A stretch of 64,000 bases of DNA from Gymnothorax reevesii (taxonomy: Eukaryota > Chordata > Actinopteri > Anguilliformes > Muraenidae), in the NCBI GenBank assembly GCA_029721435.1, contig CM056588.1, positions 40,689,430 through 40,753,429 of the forward strand. The letters are read 5' to 3'. Within the stretch, counting starts at the first letter, position 1. Each line of letters starts with the position of its first letter. The position numbers and the translations under genes are program-made. Under the pieces are notes generated by a model, which saw only the letters and a program-made list of their open reading frames with translations, did not search any database and was not told the DNA's origin. Below, piece after piece: positions 1 through 14,700 of this stretch.

Positions 1-2779
1 GCTAACAGGGCTATGTGTTTTTCGCTAAAAACCCCTGAATTGGAAACCTGAAATGGATGAGCTCACTCTTGATTAACTGGAATGAGGCAACACAGAGTGG
101 GTTAAAATAGAGCAGTGTTCTATTTTTAACTACTACTTCTGTTGCCATGGCCACTACTACGCTGGTAGTGGTCACCAGTTTTAAATTTTCCCATGGTACA
201 CTTTTCAGTGACAGGCTTTCGAGCAGCCATTGGAAGCTGTTGAAGCTAAGGAGCTGTACCGCCCAGTGTGCTTCTGCCATTTAACTGCTGAAGCTTAGGA
301 GCTATTCCGTCCTGTACCCTCTTCATGTCAAAATGTTGAAACTTAGCATGGATTCAGTTATTGGAATTCAGTATCGTCAAGGAGTGCTAAGTTGAGACTG
401 AATTAAGTGTTGGTGAACCAGTAAGTAGCACTCTTCTCTCTGGATTAGACGAAATTTCAGTACCTCTCTGAAACAATGGCGATATTGTGTTCTTGGTGTG
501 CCCCAAATGAGGTGATACTCCTGGGTCCTCACATACTGTAGTCATGGAAGCTACAGCGGTGATGTTACCTGTTTAACATCATATAAGATATACTTTATTG
601 AACCGCATGGGGTAATTTGTCCTCTGCATTTGACCCATCCTATAGTTAGGAGCAGTGGGCAGCCACAGAGCAGCGCCCGGGGACCAACCCCAGTTCTAAA
701 GCCAGAATCTTGGTTCAGGGCACTGGTAGGAGTGTTCCTATAATATATACTCCAGGGAAACCAGAGCACCTGGAGGAAACCCACATGAACAAAGGGAGAA
801 CATGCAAAATCCATACATAAAGGCTCCAGGCTGTATTGCAACCCACAGTCTTCTTGTTGTGAGGCGGCAGTGCTAGCCAATGCGCCACAATGCCGCACTA
901 CAGTTCAGTTTCATGGGCTGATTCCAGTCAACCCTGTTTCATTTGTTACTTCAGTTGAACCTTGGTTTGATTTGAAGTGTTTACTGTGGGAATGCCATAT
1001 TGATGTTATTATTTAAATAACGAGTGCACTCATGAATGATATTGACTGAGGACAGCATTCCATCCATATCTACTGGAACTGCAAGTTTAAATTAGTGAAG
1101 ACTTGCTACCATGACGTTTTTGTTTGAAGCAATGGGCTAAATTCAGTTTGTAGGAGTTATTGGAGCAATATTAGCTCTGCTTGGAATTGAGATATCATTC
1201 TTTAATCTATAAAGAATTTAAATATAATGCTCAGGCTGTTTACTTGCGGGAAGATTGATGGCGTTATGGAGTGTGGCTGTGGCTTTATGGGGCACTGCAT
1301 TTTACATGCCAACAGAAGCCTACAAGGTCACAGCAATCAAATGGGAAGGACAACTTCTAGCAGTGAAAGAGCAAGTATGTGTTCGGATATACGAGCTTAG
1401 TGACTTGGCTTACAATCGGGTCCTCACTGATAGCAGAACTACCAAGGGGGAAAAAGCTGGCCCTCAATTATCTGTGGATTAATTAAGAAATGATTAAGAA
1501 TTAATTACTTTGTGATAATGAGTCAGGCTTCATGGCGCAGAGAGATTTTAATGCATATTTAAATATTTGCAGCGACTGCCTCAAAAAAATGACATGATGT
1601 ATCAAAATGAGATATCTCAGAAACAGTTATGTGTAATTTCACCGCAAATGGGTTATTGTTATCTCTAGATTATGGACTTTTATTGAGTCTATTTGTCATG
1701 TACGGAATGTATTGCAATCTATTGCTTTTCTCAGAAGGCTACTTTATGAAAAATTCTAGGTTTCATTAATATCCATATTTATGGTTTGCCTAGTGTCGTA
1801 TTTAATCAAAAATGATATGACACAATTACAAAGGAAAATCTATTTTTATGCCTTTTGCATCTTTAGTCATGATATATGGACGTTGTCTACTGTGGCCCAT
1901 CTCCTTACTTAACTTTTGTTGTAATTAATTAGCTGGAAATTACCATTAATTATCATTTATTTGTCTGTCTTCTGAATGTCAGTAATTTACGCAGCACTCT
2001 GTAACTGCTGCTCTCTAATGACTGGGGCTGAAATGATCGTTGGGTCAGGTTTCGACTCGGCCCACCGCTTCTCCGCGGCTTCTATTTTTGGCTGAGAACA
2101 ACAGTGACGTGGTTTGGGCATTTCAAAATAAGCAGGAATTTTGGAATTGTCCTCTTTTTTTTTTTTTTTACCAAACTGACGCTGTCTACAATGATGAATT
2201 GAACAAAAGAGACATTCGTTCATTTGTTGATTGGAGCCTCCTTGTAGTCTGAGAGTGATTGGAGAACTATGATTATAATTACTATGAGGTTCAGGGGGCT
2301 TGATTTTCACGTTCTGCACTGGAGTTGTAACCCTGAGTCATGTGCTTCACATCTTCACAGAAATATCAGGCTGTGTGAATTAATGTTATGAGTGAGATTG
2401 TATGAATAAGGAGGCAAAATTGCGCCCCTCAGTATAAATAGTTATGTTGCTGCCAGACTTCAGCACTGTACTGTCTGGCTGTGCCAGAATAAGAGCCCCT
2501 TTACAAGGTAATAAGCTTGCCTGCTTGTCTGCTTTCTCCTTTCTTATCAGTCCTGGCTTTCACTGCTGAGTGCAGGTGATTAGCACGATTGGGCATTTCA
2601 TCCTGAGGAGAGAGAACTGCTTTCTGGATGCAAAAATGGCTGCTCCTCAGCCATCTGTTGGTTGGATATGCTTGTTCAGGATCATGAGCCACATCTGTCA
2701 CGCTTAATGACGAGTCTTGAATTTTACCCCCCTCTCCACACATACACACGCGCACACACACACACACTCACGCACACAG
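1..2779. other. Non-coding DNA left of the first visible deaf1 exon (probable intron)
   Basis: The exon at 2780 opens with a splice acceptor and encodes residues that follow the SAND domain in DEAF1, so this stretch is most likely deaf1 intron. I see no SAND-like exon in any frame. It holds one SINE (585-898), a T tract near 2154-2169 and a (CA)n run from about 2744 up to the exon. The open frames here (for example 1255-1482) resemble nothing I recognise. Confidence 0.6.
585..898 (-). mobile_element. tRNA-derived SINE copy, minus strand
   Basis: Read on the minus strand from 898, the sequence has a tRNA-like head with an A-box-like TGGCTAGCACTG and a degraded B box. A body follows that contains TTTTGCATGTTCTCC and GTGGGTTTCCTCC, wording typical of abundant fish SINEs. 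The 3' end is A/T-rich, near AATAAAGTATATC. A second copy of the same head and body starts near 42466 on the plus strand. The exact family name is not determined. Confidence 0.7.
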
Positions 2780-2909
2780 ACTGGCCCGGTGAGACTGTTC
2801 GTCCCTTACAAGCGGAGGAAGAAGGATTCAGATCGTCCAGCCACACCAGAGAAGAAGGAGGTCCCAGATCCGTCACCCAAAAACATCACCCTGACCCCCG
2901 GAGCCACAT
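2780..2909 (+). CDS. deaf1: deaf1 exon: nuclear localisation signal
   Basis: It encodes [18 protein letters not shown] and continues to [16 protein letters not shown] is the basic nuclear localisation signal that follows the SAND domain in DEAF1. The acceptor is the AG at 2778-2779 and the donor is GTAGGT at 2910, leaving one base of a split codon. That base joins the first two bases of the next exon to give Phe, as in the conserved FTVxPSGQ stretch, which confirms the boundary. The acceptor is unusual: a (CA)n repeat with little pyrimidine tract runs right up to it. Confidence 0.94.
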
Positions 2910-5900
2910 GTAGGTGCCCCTTCTGCATCACTCCTCACCCTCCAGAAACGCCCATCGTTTAATATTCACAATGTAAAGAAAACATTAACAATGTACGCAT
3001 GCATACAGTACTGTACAAACGTTTTCTGGCACGTTGAAAACCATTTTGTGAGGGGAAGATTCCTCCAAAAATCACGAGAAGGAAGGTTTCTGAATCTCAC
3101 AATATGTTCTAAGATCTGTGAACTGTTGAAACTTAAATCAAATCAATATTTGGTGTGACTATCCTTGGCCTAAAAACGAAGAACACTGTCCTGCAGGTTT
3201 TGTGTCGCCTGCAAAGCATAGCGGCACATAGGGATCACTTTGTCCGGCGTCTGTCTATCCGTCTGTCTGTCTGTCCGGTAGTCACACTTTCAGTTGGTAG
3301 TGACACTTTCACATAAGTGCTTTGCAGGCGACATGTGTCCACCTGAACACTCTAGTATAGTTTTATGAGATAAATGGCAGTTTGACTGTTCCAAGCCGAT
3401 TAGACAATATGCACCCCTCCTCCTCAGGCCCACAGTCTGACCTGAACCATCTTAATGAAATACAAACCTTTTTTGAAAAAACATTTTTAAATTAACATTT
3501 GGTGTCTCAGTTGTACTTGAGACATTAATGACGGAAACAAGAAATAAACACCGAAGGCCAGATTTAAATGGAAAAAAATCTAGGGTGCCTCAAACATTAT
3601 TTACAGAATTATTTTAATGGTTGGTTATGTGAATTGCTGAAAAATTCTCAGTGATCTGTTGAAGTGTTTTTAAATTTTAACCAGCCCTTCATAGAGTTGA
3701 TGTTTGAGATTTGGTGTCCAATTAATGGTTTGAGAGTTTGCATTTTAAATTAGAGGTTGAGAGTGTTTATGTTTGTGCCTGGAAGTCATTTCTTGTGAAT
3801 GAGTGTTTGACAGTTATGGTTGGAGAATCGAGTTTTCGTTTGAGTTAGGGTGGGCCTGAAAGTGAGGGCTTTAATTTAAAGAATCTTCCTTTCTGATGAA
3901 GATACCCTGTATAAGGAAAGTTGGCACCAGACATTCTTATTGCACAGCAGCCTTTCAGTTGGAGGAAATTTGGTCCCTCCTGTTGTTAATTATGGTTATT
4001 GCATCCTCTTGGGAAAAAGAGTGTTGAGTTTTATGATTCAATGTTTTAATGCCCTCCATCTGTGCTGGTGGTGTCCAATTGTTGTTCGTTTGCAGGGCAG
4101 ATTTTTGGTGTCTCCAGTCCTTTGTGAAGAAAGTGAGCCGCTAGGAGTGTTTATGTGCGTGCGTGTGTACGTGCGTCCCGTGCCGTGCGTTTCCCTTGGA
4201 TTTCTAATGTTCTGCAAGTGTTGGCAAAGCCTAGTTTTATTCTTGTTCTCTGTCTCTCCTGTATATTTTGTGTCACAGAGTTTGGGGTCTAAGAGTCAGT
4301 GGTCTGGCAGTTAGGAATCTGAGAGTTGAGGATCTGTTAGTTGGTGTTTTTAGATTTAAAGGTCTGAGAGTTAGTGTCGGAGTTAGCGTTTGGTAGTTTG
4401 GGTTTAAGTTAGTATTTGGTAGTTCGGTCTTGTTAGTGTTTGAGTTGAAATGATAGTGAATATTTTACAGTCAGTGTTTGATAATTAGTATTTTGGAGTT
4501 GATGTTTGTAAGGTAAGATTTGAGTAATTGCTGGAATTTGCAGCTTTTGCTTTTGAGTGTTTAGGTTTAAGAGTCGGTATTAGGGTGTTTGAGGGTTGTT
4601 GTTTTTTGGCTTAGATCTGATACTGGCAGGGGGTTCTTGGTGGGAGCTCTTAGTATTTCATCTCGACTCCACGGATCAGAGCTGCGGAACCCTTCAGGTA
4701 GAGAGACGTGCTGTCATGAGTCAGGAATTTCTCATTAAGTATTTTCCCTTCTCTCCTTGGATGTCTGCCAGTTTTTGTGTACCTCAGAGGAACTGAGTTA
4801 GTCAGTAATTACGTGATGCAAATCGATAAGGTGAAACTCCAGGCCATTTTTTTGGGTGAATTTGTTGCCCTCTTTTAATCTGGAGGAGGTTGTCAATGTG
4901 AAAAGGGGCCTTCACTTTGCTTTCTGTCTGCCGTTGTCTGCCTGAAATAATTCTCATTGTTTTGAAATGGGAAAGTAAATTGTTTAGAACTGCAAAATAC
5001 TGAAAAGGTTGCATCTGTTTGAACTGAGCAAGGTGGGAGAACAATGGATCGGATTTGAAAACCAGGCCTTCTTGCTGTCTTCAAGCGGACCAGCCGAGCT
5101 CAAAGGATGAAAGCTGTGTCTAATCTGTGAACTGATTGGAGTAAATACTGGGAGGTGGAGCTCCATGGAAAAGAGTGAGACCTGTACACAGGTCTATCCA
5201 ATGAGGCCCTCTGTGCTGGAAACTGCAAACCATATGCACTTCATGATAGCGATGTGGATTTATTCTAACCTGGTGAGAGGAATTGCCTTTTGGAAAAAGC
5301 AAGATTTAATAATTGCATTAAATGCTGTTGAAGGTAGGATGTGCGCTCCACACCAGTTTAAAATGAGCCATTGGAAAATTGAAAGCCTGTCTTGGGTCCA
5401 TGAGGGAGAACTGGTATCCCAATGCAAATCATAATACAGCCATGCTCACTGCTTTTGATCTAAACTCAATCCCCATTTATATCAGGGTCCTCGATTGCTA
5501 CAGATTAGCTGGTACTCTAGTTGAGCAGAGTGTTTTGCGCTGACTGTCAGAGTTACCCATTTGTTTACTATAACACCCTCTGGAGGGAAGGGTGGTTATC
5601 TTTCTGGAATAGAAGCACTTGAAGCAATTGCTCAATTATCTGATGTAATAAACTGAAATGAACACAGCAAAGTCATACTGGATCTCATTTTCGCCCTGCT
5701 CACATTTGTTTTGTGACTTGCCGTCTCCCATGAAAAATGACTGTGTCACATTGTGTCAACTTTATGGAAGTTTTTCTTTGTGTCTTTTGGATTTTGTTTC
5801 CCACTCTGAACAAAGCCAAGCTGTTTAGCCCACTGCAAAGCAACCAGCTCCCATCGACTCAAGCGGAAGGTGCTGCGGCATGTGATTCCTTTGACTCGTG

Positions 5901-8900
5901 ACGACAAGCTTTCGGTCTTTGTACGCCAAGAAGTCGCACCACCTACTGCTCAGTACCTATGTCATTGGAGGATTATGTAGTCAGCGTACAATTTAGTTCA
6001 TACAGCTACATACAACTGGCCAAAAAGAAGTGATTGCCACAGAGCGCTGAACTAACAAATTTATCTTATGAAAGTTATCTTTCTACTGTCCAATTACAAT
6101 TATTTCATCACTTCCTGTCCCACTTTGTCACAAGGACTTTCAGTATCACTGACTTGTCACTTAAATTTCGGCAACCAGAGATTGTATCACCTCCTGTCTC
6201 TATTGAGCTTATGCAGGCCTAGCCGCTTTACCCACTTCCATATCTATTTTTTTTTTCTAACTTAGATGAAATCAAACCTTGAGAAATTTCATCATCATAT
6301 TCTTGAGGACAGAGAACTATTTAATTCAATGTATTGATCATCAAATTTGGTGCTGTGAGAGCACGGCTGGAACTTGTCGAAAGGTACCAAAAATATCAAA
6401 CTGCTTACAACATCTGCGGCACATGGATGTGGCCATGTTCTTGCGTTCTGTCTGGACCCCCCCTCAAAGATGTGCTGTAGCTTACACGCGATCATCATGG
6501 TTTACTGCCGAGCGTTTATCCAAGTCTATGGGATAAATAATTAGTTTGCTAGCATGCTAATGCTTTACTGCTTTGCTTTTTTATTTATTTACTGGCAAAA
6601 ATCATTAGCATGCTAGCTCGCTAAGTATTCATCCCATTCCATTGAACATTTCTTGATATAAAAAAAATCAAATTTTTTTATATTTCTTTGGTTATAAAAT
6701 ATTCCATAATGACCAGATTGCCTTGCATCATTATAAAACAAAGTAATTTTGGTTACTCACTTATAACAGTCATCCCAAAATAACATTTGGTATGATCGTA
6801 GGGACCACTTTATCTGCAGCAACAATGAAAACCTCAGATTGGTCAGCACTCAGCTGTAAAGAGTTTTCTGCCGTTGTGTCTGTAATAGCATTGCGACAGT
6901 CTCGGAGTCTATATAACCAGGGTTGAAATGAGAAATGGAGTTGTATGTCATATGCATATAAATGGTAAGTAATATTAATTTGATATCTAATATCTAATTT
7001 AAGTACTTTCCCAGGTCCCTGGGACAGCAAGTATATACAGGATAGCAAGGCCCCCAAAACGACTAGTTTAGGGCTGAAGAACGAATTTACCCACAATACG
7101 TCACAGAATTGGGGGAGTTTCACAATGATGACCGCCTCCAGCCCGCATTTAGGGGGCTGGAATTACGGCAAGAAAATCCTAATTTATATCTCTCTAGTGT
7201 GTTTTGGCAATGGGTTCCATAGATTGTTATAATTGCTGAAAATTCCTCTTTTAATTAAAATATCTTTGTTTTTTGAGGTTCGATTTTCTTTCATTTCCAG
7301 TTTGACAAAATGCCGGTTCAGGCGAATTCAAAGACATTAGTTTTAGTGGCTAGTTTGCCAAGGAAAAACTGGCTGAAAGCAAAATGTTCAGACAGCCTCT
7401 CCAGTCACACATTATATTCCTCATAGTGGTTTGTTTTAAAGCATCGGCGTTAAACCTGCCAAGCTAGCAGCAAAAAATAGTTCTGTTTAACACCGCTGGA
7501 ATGCTTTGAACTGGGTCGCTTGCTGAAACGGAGGTTCATTTACAAAATAGCCAGCTACCTGATGTCTCTGATTCATGGGTGAATACGGTGAATAATTAGT
7601 GTACTTTTGCACTTGCTGAATCTCATGTCTCAGTAATGACGTCAAATCCTATTCCTTTTGTTGCGGAAATAATGGGTCTTCCATCCCTCCAACCACAGTT
7701 TAACTTTCACTCTCTGTCCCACCAGTCACAGTTGGGATTTTGCTTTCTGTCCTTCTCATCTGTTCTGATCTCACCTTCTGTCCCTGCAGTCACAGTGTCC
7801 CCATCCGGGCAGATCACCACCTCGGGCACACTAACCTTCGATCGGACTCAAGTTGGCGAGGCCACTGCTGTAATCGCCGAGAGCCCGGCACCCACAGACG
7901 TCTTCAGTGGCACTGCAGGTGAGCTTCGCTATGGTGGCACTGAATCTTCTTGCAAAGGTGCCACAGATTCATGTTGCTCAGGTGGGCACTGAATCACTGG
8001 ACTTCCATAGGATGGGTATCACAGAGTCGCTTTATTAGGAGCAACTGAGTCGCCTCACCTTACTGCAGATACAATAAGTCAAGGTAGACACAGAAACATC
8101 AAAACACCTAGCGTTGGTGGCATTGGGTCTTGGTCCAGGTTACTGAAACATCTCCGCCATGTGAGGAATGTTGTGTCTGGCACTACTTCTTTATTTGCTT
8201 GTCCTCCTACTTTTGGATTTCACTAAGATGGCTTCTAATTGTATTTGTTTAAGTGTAGTATTCTTGGTCCATCCTCGGAATCTACTGATCCCACCAAAAC
8301 TCATGGGATCCAAATGGGACATAAAATCTTGATGTGGAACATGAATTATTCATAATATAATATGCCCCCTGGGTTAGGTCAGCCCTCTGAGTCTTAAAAT
8401 GGAACAGCCCCGAACAGTTAGCCGTTGACTCAAAACGTTGAACCGAAGTGAGGGGCAGTGTTTTATCCCGTATCCCAGAGATTGAACTCCTGCCCCTGCC
8501 ATACTGGGAGTTAGAGAGGTGCTCTCTACCAATTACAGAGCGTACTGCCACCAGTCTGTTCAGAGATAATGGGCTCCCAGTTGTACTGCTGAACGTATCC
8601 ATCAATCACCACTGGGGTCGTTCTGCTTGATCTTACTCGATGATTGGTGAAGAGCTTCTGGTCTCCATGCAAACTAATACCACCAAAATCCCATCCCTAT
8701 CTTATTATCCCTGATTGGAGGCAGTCAGTAGTGTTCACAGTATAAGAATTGAATGCTGACATCTTTTGTGGGGGAGGGGGGCCAGTTGTTTGCAGTCTGA
8801 CAGTATTCAGTCATAGTTTCTTTCAATTCTCATTCTTTTCTCATGTTTTTATTCCCTTCCATGCCTTGTTGGCCATATTTTGCATCCACATGCTTTCATT

Positions 8901-11726
8901 CGGAGTGCACTTCACTGCTTGTATTCTGTACATTCTGGCTATTTGTACTGCTGAATTTTCTGATGTTGGTGAGATTCAGGTGAAGTTCTTGAGCAGGAGC
9001 TTAAACCCTTTGCGCAGAAGCCTAATTTGGCTATTTATGGGTTACCCAATTTAATGCTGTATAATTCAAGATTTAAGCTTCATAAGGAGGAAAAATGTGG
9101 CTTTACTCAGAAAAGACACTTACAGCATTTAGAATTACATCATATTTCAGTTTATTTTCATGATTTTGGTCGAGAAAATGGACTGCAAACGCAAAAAATC
9201 TTCATCAGAATTCACCATTAAAATTGCAAAAAAGAAAAAAAAAGTACTGAGAACTGAAAAACTGCTGGGGCTTAACCCATTTATGCCTAGCGTCCTCACA
9301 TGAGGACTGTTAAGAAAGTGTCCTGTTTGAATGACTATTAGAGTGGCATTTTGAAGTATAATAACATAAAAAAGTAAAAAAAGAAAATTCAGGCATAAAT
9401 GGGTTAAATCTATACATTTCTCGGATCATAAACTCCTTGACCACAAGTAGAATTCATCTTCAACATTACATTCTAGATCACCTACATGCTATTGGCCAAA
9501 TTATACAGCTATCCAAGTGTCTGCCCAACGTCTGACATGGTGCACTATCAAATCATCAAATAATCATGTATTGAACACAAATAACGTTTTGAGACATGAA
9601 ATGTAATTTGAACTAATTATTTTCTGGTCGAGTTTTGCAAGAATTTATCAATATAAGTGCAGCTGAACATCAGTGGTCTCCAGTAACTTCTCCAAACACA
9701 AAAATGCCTTTTCTCCATAATAAAGTTTAGAGTTTTGTCCATTTTTCTTCTAAGTCCCCCAAGCCAGCCGACACAGTCATTAAATAAACTGCTGATTAAA
9801 CGGTCAGGACATTCACTCTGCAATGAAAGTAGCAGTTCTGACTTCCGAGCTCACAAACTCATTTCAACACTTTTAAAAGGAACAAGTACAACTCACTAAC
9901 TCAGTAATATCTGAAATCTGAAATTTACCTTATTTTAACAGAATTGACATTCCATTTTCAGGGAAAATCAAGCAATATATCGCCTCCATGGATTCAACAG
10001 AACCGTGCAATGAACGTACCAGGGGGCCCACCCAAATGCATGGGCTGTTCCTGTTTTAGGCAGGAAAAAAACCTTGGCATTTCACTTTGAGTACAGTATA
10101 CATTCCAAAACAAAAAGCAAAAGTAGCAGCCTAACCTTTTCCTGAATCCCTTCTCCAGAGACCGATGTAGTAGACGGAACCCTCCGGTCCTGTTTCATTC
10201 GAAATAATTCCCATTGACCATTTCCTTATCTCATTTAAATCCTATAAATGTAACTGATCACTTCAAGCTCAGGTTTGCGAGTCTTTTTTAAATAAAATGC
10301 GTTTATTTCAGCCGCGTAATGTGCGCAACGTGGACAGTATACAACCGAGCCTGCTGATGCGCATTTGTCCAATCAATGTGTCAGTGGAAAGTGTAAACAC
10401 TCGGGAATTGGATTAGAAACGAGCCAATCAATACATTGTTACCGGGGGAGTTTCACGAGGGCGTGAAGTCTAACTGTGCAGTTAAGCAGAAGAGCTTGAG
10501 TGTATGATTGAGTGATTGGCTATCAACACCAATACTTTGGGTGGATATAAGGAAGCGCTGAATTTTTCAATGAAGGAATCTACATGTAAATCCACGGTAG
10601 GGAACTTCGCATTTTTCGAAAAAGATGACTGTAATTGACAGTAGAATGAGAGAGAATCAATACCATGTCGAATTATTTTCTTCAGAAAACTGATTTTTCT
10701 AAACCACTAATTGGAATACCGTTGGCTCACTGTAGCTAAAGTGGTTGCTACACAGGACAACAATTTTTTCTGTCGTAAAAGATCATTTTTTTTAAACTGC
10801 TGGATAGATACTATGGGCAAGGATATTGACCAGTTTGCACATCAGGCTTAGCTGAGGAGTTTAATTCATGCAACTCTTGAAAAATAGGGAATGGAGTGAA
10901 CTTCCCCATATTCAAAACCGCGTTCAAACTCTACTTGCTTGTGAATATTCACTAACTGATCTGGGGATGCTATCTAGTGGTCGAGTGCAGTAACTGCGTG
11001 CTTAAATTTTCAGTTCCATAGACACAAGCATCTACATCTGCAGAAAGGGGTTAAACTTAACCCAGAATCCAAGTGCACTGACCTGGATTTTAGGCCCATA
11101 ACCTTGGCACTGTAAGGCCAGTTTCAGACCTGTTGCACTGCATGGCTGTATGTTAGCGCACAAATACATCTGGTGAACACTTTCCCTCTTTTTTTTTTTT
11201 TAAAACAAACTTCAAACTCTGTTACTGGACCACAGACCACCCCATACTCTGTTAACCTGGACGTTCACCCCACACTTTGGGACCAAAACCTCTTGCCGGC
11301 TCACCTTGGCTCTTGAGTTTTCTGTGCGATATCCTGCTTTGCTCTTGCATGAAATTCTGAGAACAGCAGGTCAACACCCCCCCCCCCCCCCCGTGATGAC
11401 TCGTTGGCTCGAAGCCAATTGGTTGGTGTATCCTGGCCTTGCTCTCTGCATGACCCTTGCTGGCTCTAACTAGCTCCCACAAAGCTCATGGGGGAAGTGC
11501 TCCTCTCAGAATGACAAATGGGCTCCGGAATCTTCCACTGCCTTACTGCCGGCCTTGATTATCAGGTGTTTTTCTTTCCTTATAAGAAAAAAAAACATGG
11601 CTTTAATATTTTTTGTGCTTATTGTTCTTTCTCTTTGTGCATTTATATTTTTATCGCTTTTGTTGCATTTTTATTCTTTTGTCTACTTTGTCTTCCCTTG
11701 TGTCTTTTAACCTAACAACTTTGCTG

Positions 11727-11766
<40 letters not shown>

Positions 11767-14700
11767 ACTCACTCACTCACTCACTGTGTCTTCTCTTCTG
11801 GTAGCATGTAGATTTTGTGTAATATACTGAGTACAAATGAAAATGCACCACTTGAAAAAAGTCAATATTTAAGTTCAAATGAACTTCAATATAATTTTTA
11901 TATAACAACAACACTACAGTGACGTCACTCGACATGCCAGGTGCAAGACATGCGAGAATTTCAAGTTAACTGTAACGCTAGGCAATTTTTTGCAAAAACG
12001 CAACATCTTGCACGCACACCGCGGGAAAAATGAATTTCACTCTGAATTTGTGCTCACATTGCCTTTAAAAGCATGTGAATCCGAATAAAATTTCTCTTCT
12101 TCACTGACACTTGTGAAACGTCGACATGCCGCGACTTACAGCCCCTGACCGGGAACGTGCCATAGGCATGCTTCAAATTGGCGCCTGCACCAGGAAAATT
12201 GCCAGACGACTACACTGCGCAAACACAACGATCGCAAGACTCCATCAAAGGTTTCTGCAAACGGGGAGCACTCGGGACCGTCCTCAACCGGGTCAAAAAC
12301 GTGTGACAACGGCACGTCAGGTCGTACGGGATCATGTCCGAGGCCGAACGCTACCAGCGACAAGAACGGCTGCTCAAGTCCAAGGACGACGTGGATTCAT
12401 TCACCCCAACACCGACGGAACCGTCTGCGAGCTGCAGGCCTGCGTGCACGACGTCCTTATTTCGGCTCCATATTGACGGATCGTCGCCGAAACCAGCGTC
12501 TACAGTGGGCAAACAGGCACCAGAATTTGCGACTACGACAATGGCACGGTGTCATCTTTTCTTACGAGTCACAATTTCACTTAAGGAACGCAGATGGCCG
12601 TATACGTGTTTGGCGGAGACGTGGTGAACGTTATAATGCCGATTCCGTCGTTCAAACGGACCGTTGGGGTGGTGGCAGCGTTATGGTGTGGGGTGGAATA
12701 AGCTACAGTCACAGAACCCCTCTCCATATCTGCAGAGGAAGGGTGAACGGCGTCTACTACCGGGACCAGGTGCTGCAGAACCATGTTGTGCCGTTCTTCA
12801 ACCAACACCACGATGTCCACACGTTCCAACAGGACAATGTTAGGGCACACACTGCAAGGGTGTCCATGCAGTACCTTGCACAGCAGAACATCCCCTTGCT
12901 TCAGTGGCCAGCTCTGTCACCCGACCTCTCCCCTATCGAGCACTTATGGGATGAAATTGGACGACGTCTTTCACGTCGACGCCAGATGGACAACATCCGA
13001 GAACTTGAGGTTGCCCTTGTTCAGGAGTGGAATGCTATCCCTCAGAACACCATCCAGAGAGTGATCAACTCCATGCGATGACGATGCACCGCATGTGTCA
13101 ATGCAAATGGCGGTCACACCCGTTATTGACTTTCCTGTTTGACCCCTACACCAGGTAAACCTCTCTCGCGCATTAACATTATCGTGAATGAAATTGATTG
13201 ATGTTTACATGTCTTCTTAAATTATTCATTTTCTCAAATGCATCATACGTATATACTTCACTTATCAATCCGTGGAGCTATTCCAGATTTCGTGAGTGGT
13301 GCGTTTTCATTTGTACTCAGTATATTTGCTGTCGGTCCGTGCTAAGACCTTTTTTTGAAGAGCCGTTACTCCAAGTGAGAGAACTGAATAAAACAAATAT
13401 TCTTTATTAAAGTTGATGTATACCTGTATGTGTACCGATAGATCAAAGGAGTATATCAGTCATTTGCAGCTTAAGGGATCGGTGTTCATTAGGTGTTGGG
13501 ACCCGCCCTGCACGTACGTGATTATCTGCAAATGGGTCGTTCTTGACGCTTTAACACTTCTGACATTTTTCTTTACACTGAAGATGAGGAAAAGTGCGAT
13601 CGATGCGATCTCCTGACGGCTTTGTCTGCCTGTGACCTAAATTCCGCGGAACTACTCCATGTTTCGTTGCGTTCTTGCCGCTGTCTTGGCTCACAGCAGG
13701 AGTGGGCACCCAGAACGGTGAATCGCGCGACCCACTTGGGGAAAAAATTAATAAATAAAACATTATCCCGGCTGCAGCGGGGCCATGCATCATTATACGT
13801 CAGGTGTCGCCCCGCCCCGTTACCCTTCTCATAGCGGAGCCGCTGGCCGCGCACTGATGAATCGCGCTCTGCAATTCCAGCATTTTCTGGGATTGCGAGA
13901 ATGCAGACACGGAACGCCGGGTCGCCCATCTGCTTCTCTGTTTCTTTTGTTTTCCCCAGTGGCAAGATGGAGGAATTTTTCATTTTGCTCTACTGATAAA
14001 CACAAACTTCTTAATATGCATGGAATCTCCTACAAAGACGGTTTGTTTTTCCCCACTTTCTTAGGTTTTGCAGCTGAGACAAATGGCCAATCAAACTAGC
14101 CTTTACCATAAAACCAAACTGTTTCCGTCAAATCGAACTGTTATCCCCAATCTGAACTATTTTCCCCAAACTCAGAGTTAACCACCTGACCACGGCTGCC
14201 CCACTAACTCTCTTATTCCTTGTCATTTTCCATGGAGTGGGGTTGGTTGAAGCAGAAGGGGTTATTTCGGTTGTCTTTCGCAGAATGAAGCTTAGGAGGG
14301 GGTGGAATTTGATGAAGAGGGAGGTTTTAATGTTTATGTGATGTACATGTAACAAGAAGAAACCACCAGAAGAATGCGACTGCATCAGGATTGTTGCTAT
14401 AATTTGTCAAAGTCGAGTTGCAGAAGGGCCCGGTTGATTGACGTTCTGAATTGGGTGCTTTGTTTACACCGTCTGGCACACTACTTTCTTAACTAAACAT
14501 ATAAAAATATGTCCTCCGGGAAAGGAGTGGTGAGCAGACTGTTTTGGTTGAGCGTCTGACCCTGGGTGAGATATATGCTACTGAGCAGGTCCTTGGAGGA
14601 CAGGTGTTTGTTACATTATTGATCTATGCATTATGTGCTATGGTACAGGTATGATCAAATCTCCAGACTGAAAATAGATTGCACTCATAAACGAGGCCAC

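Larger units (their letters stand above)
2910..7789 (+). other. deaf1: deaf1 intron
   Basis: Non-coding between two confirmed exons. It contains a small inverted-repeat element near 3203-3335, a T/G-rich degenerate repeat field around 3660-4600, and a palindromic element at 6528-6637. No other gene, RNA gene or transposase was recognised. Confidence 0.8.

Noticed and set aside
13573..13983. A 136-codon minus-strand frame in a GC-richer segment after the Tc1 element.
   Set aside because: No domain recognised, and several overlapping frames are equally open on both strands.
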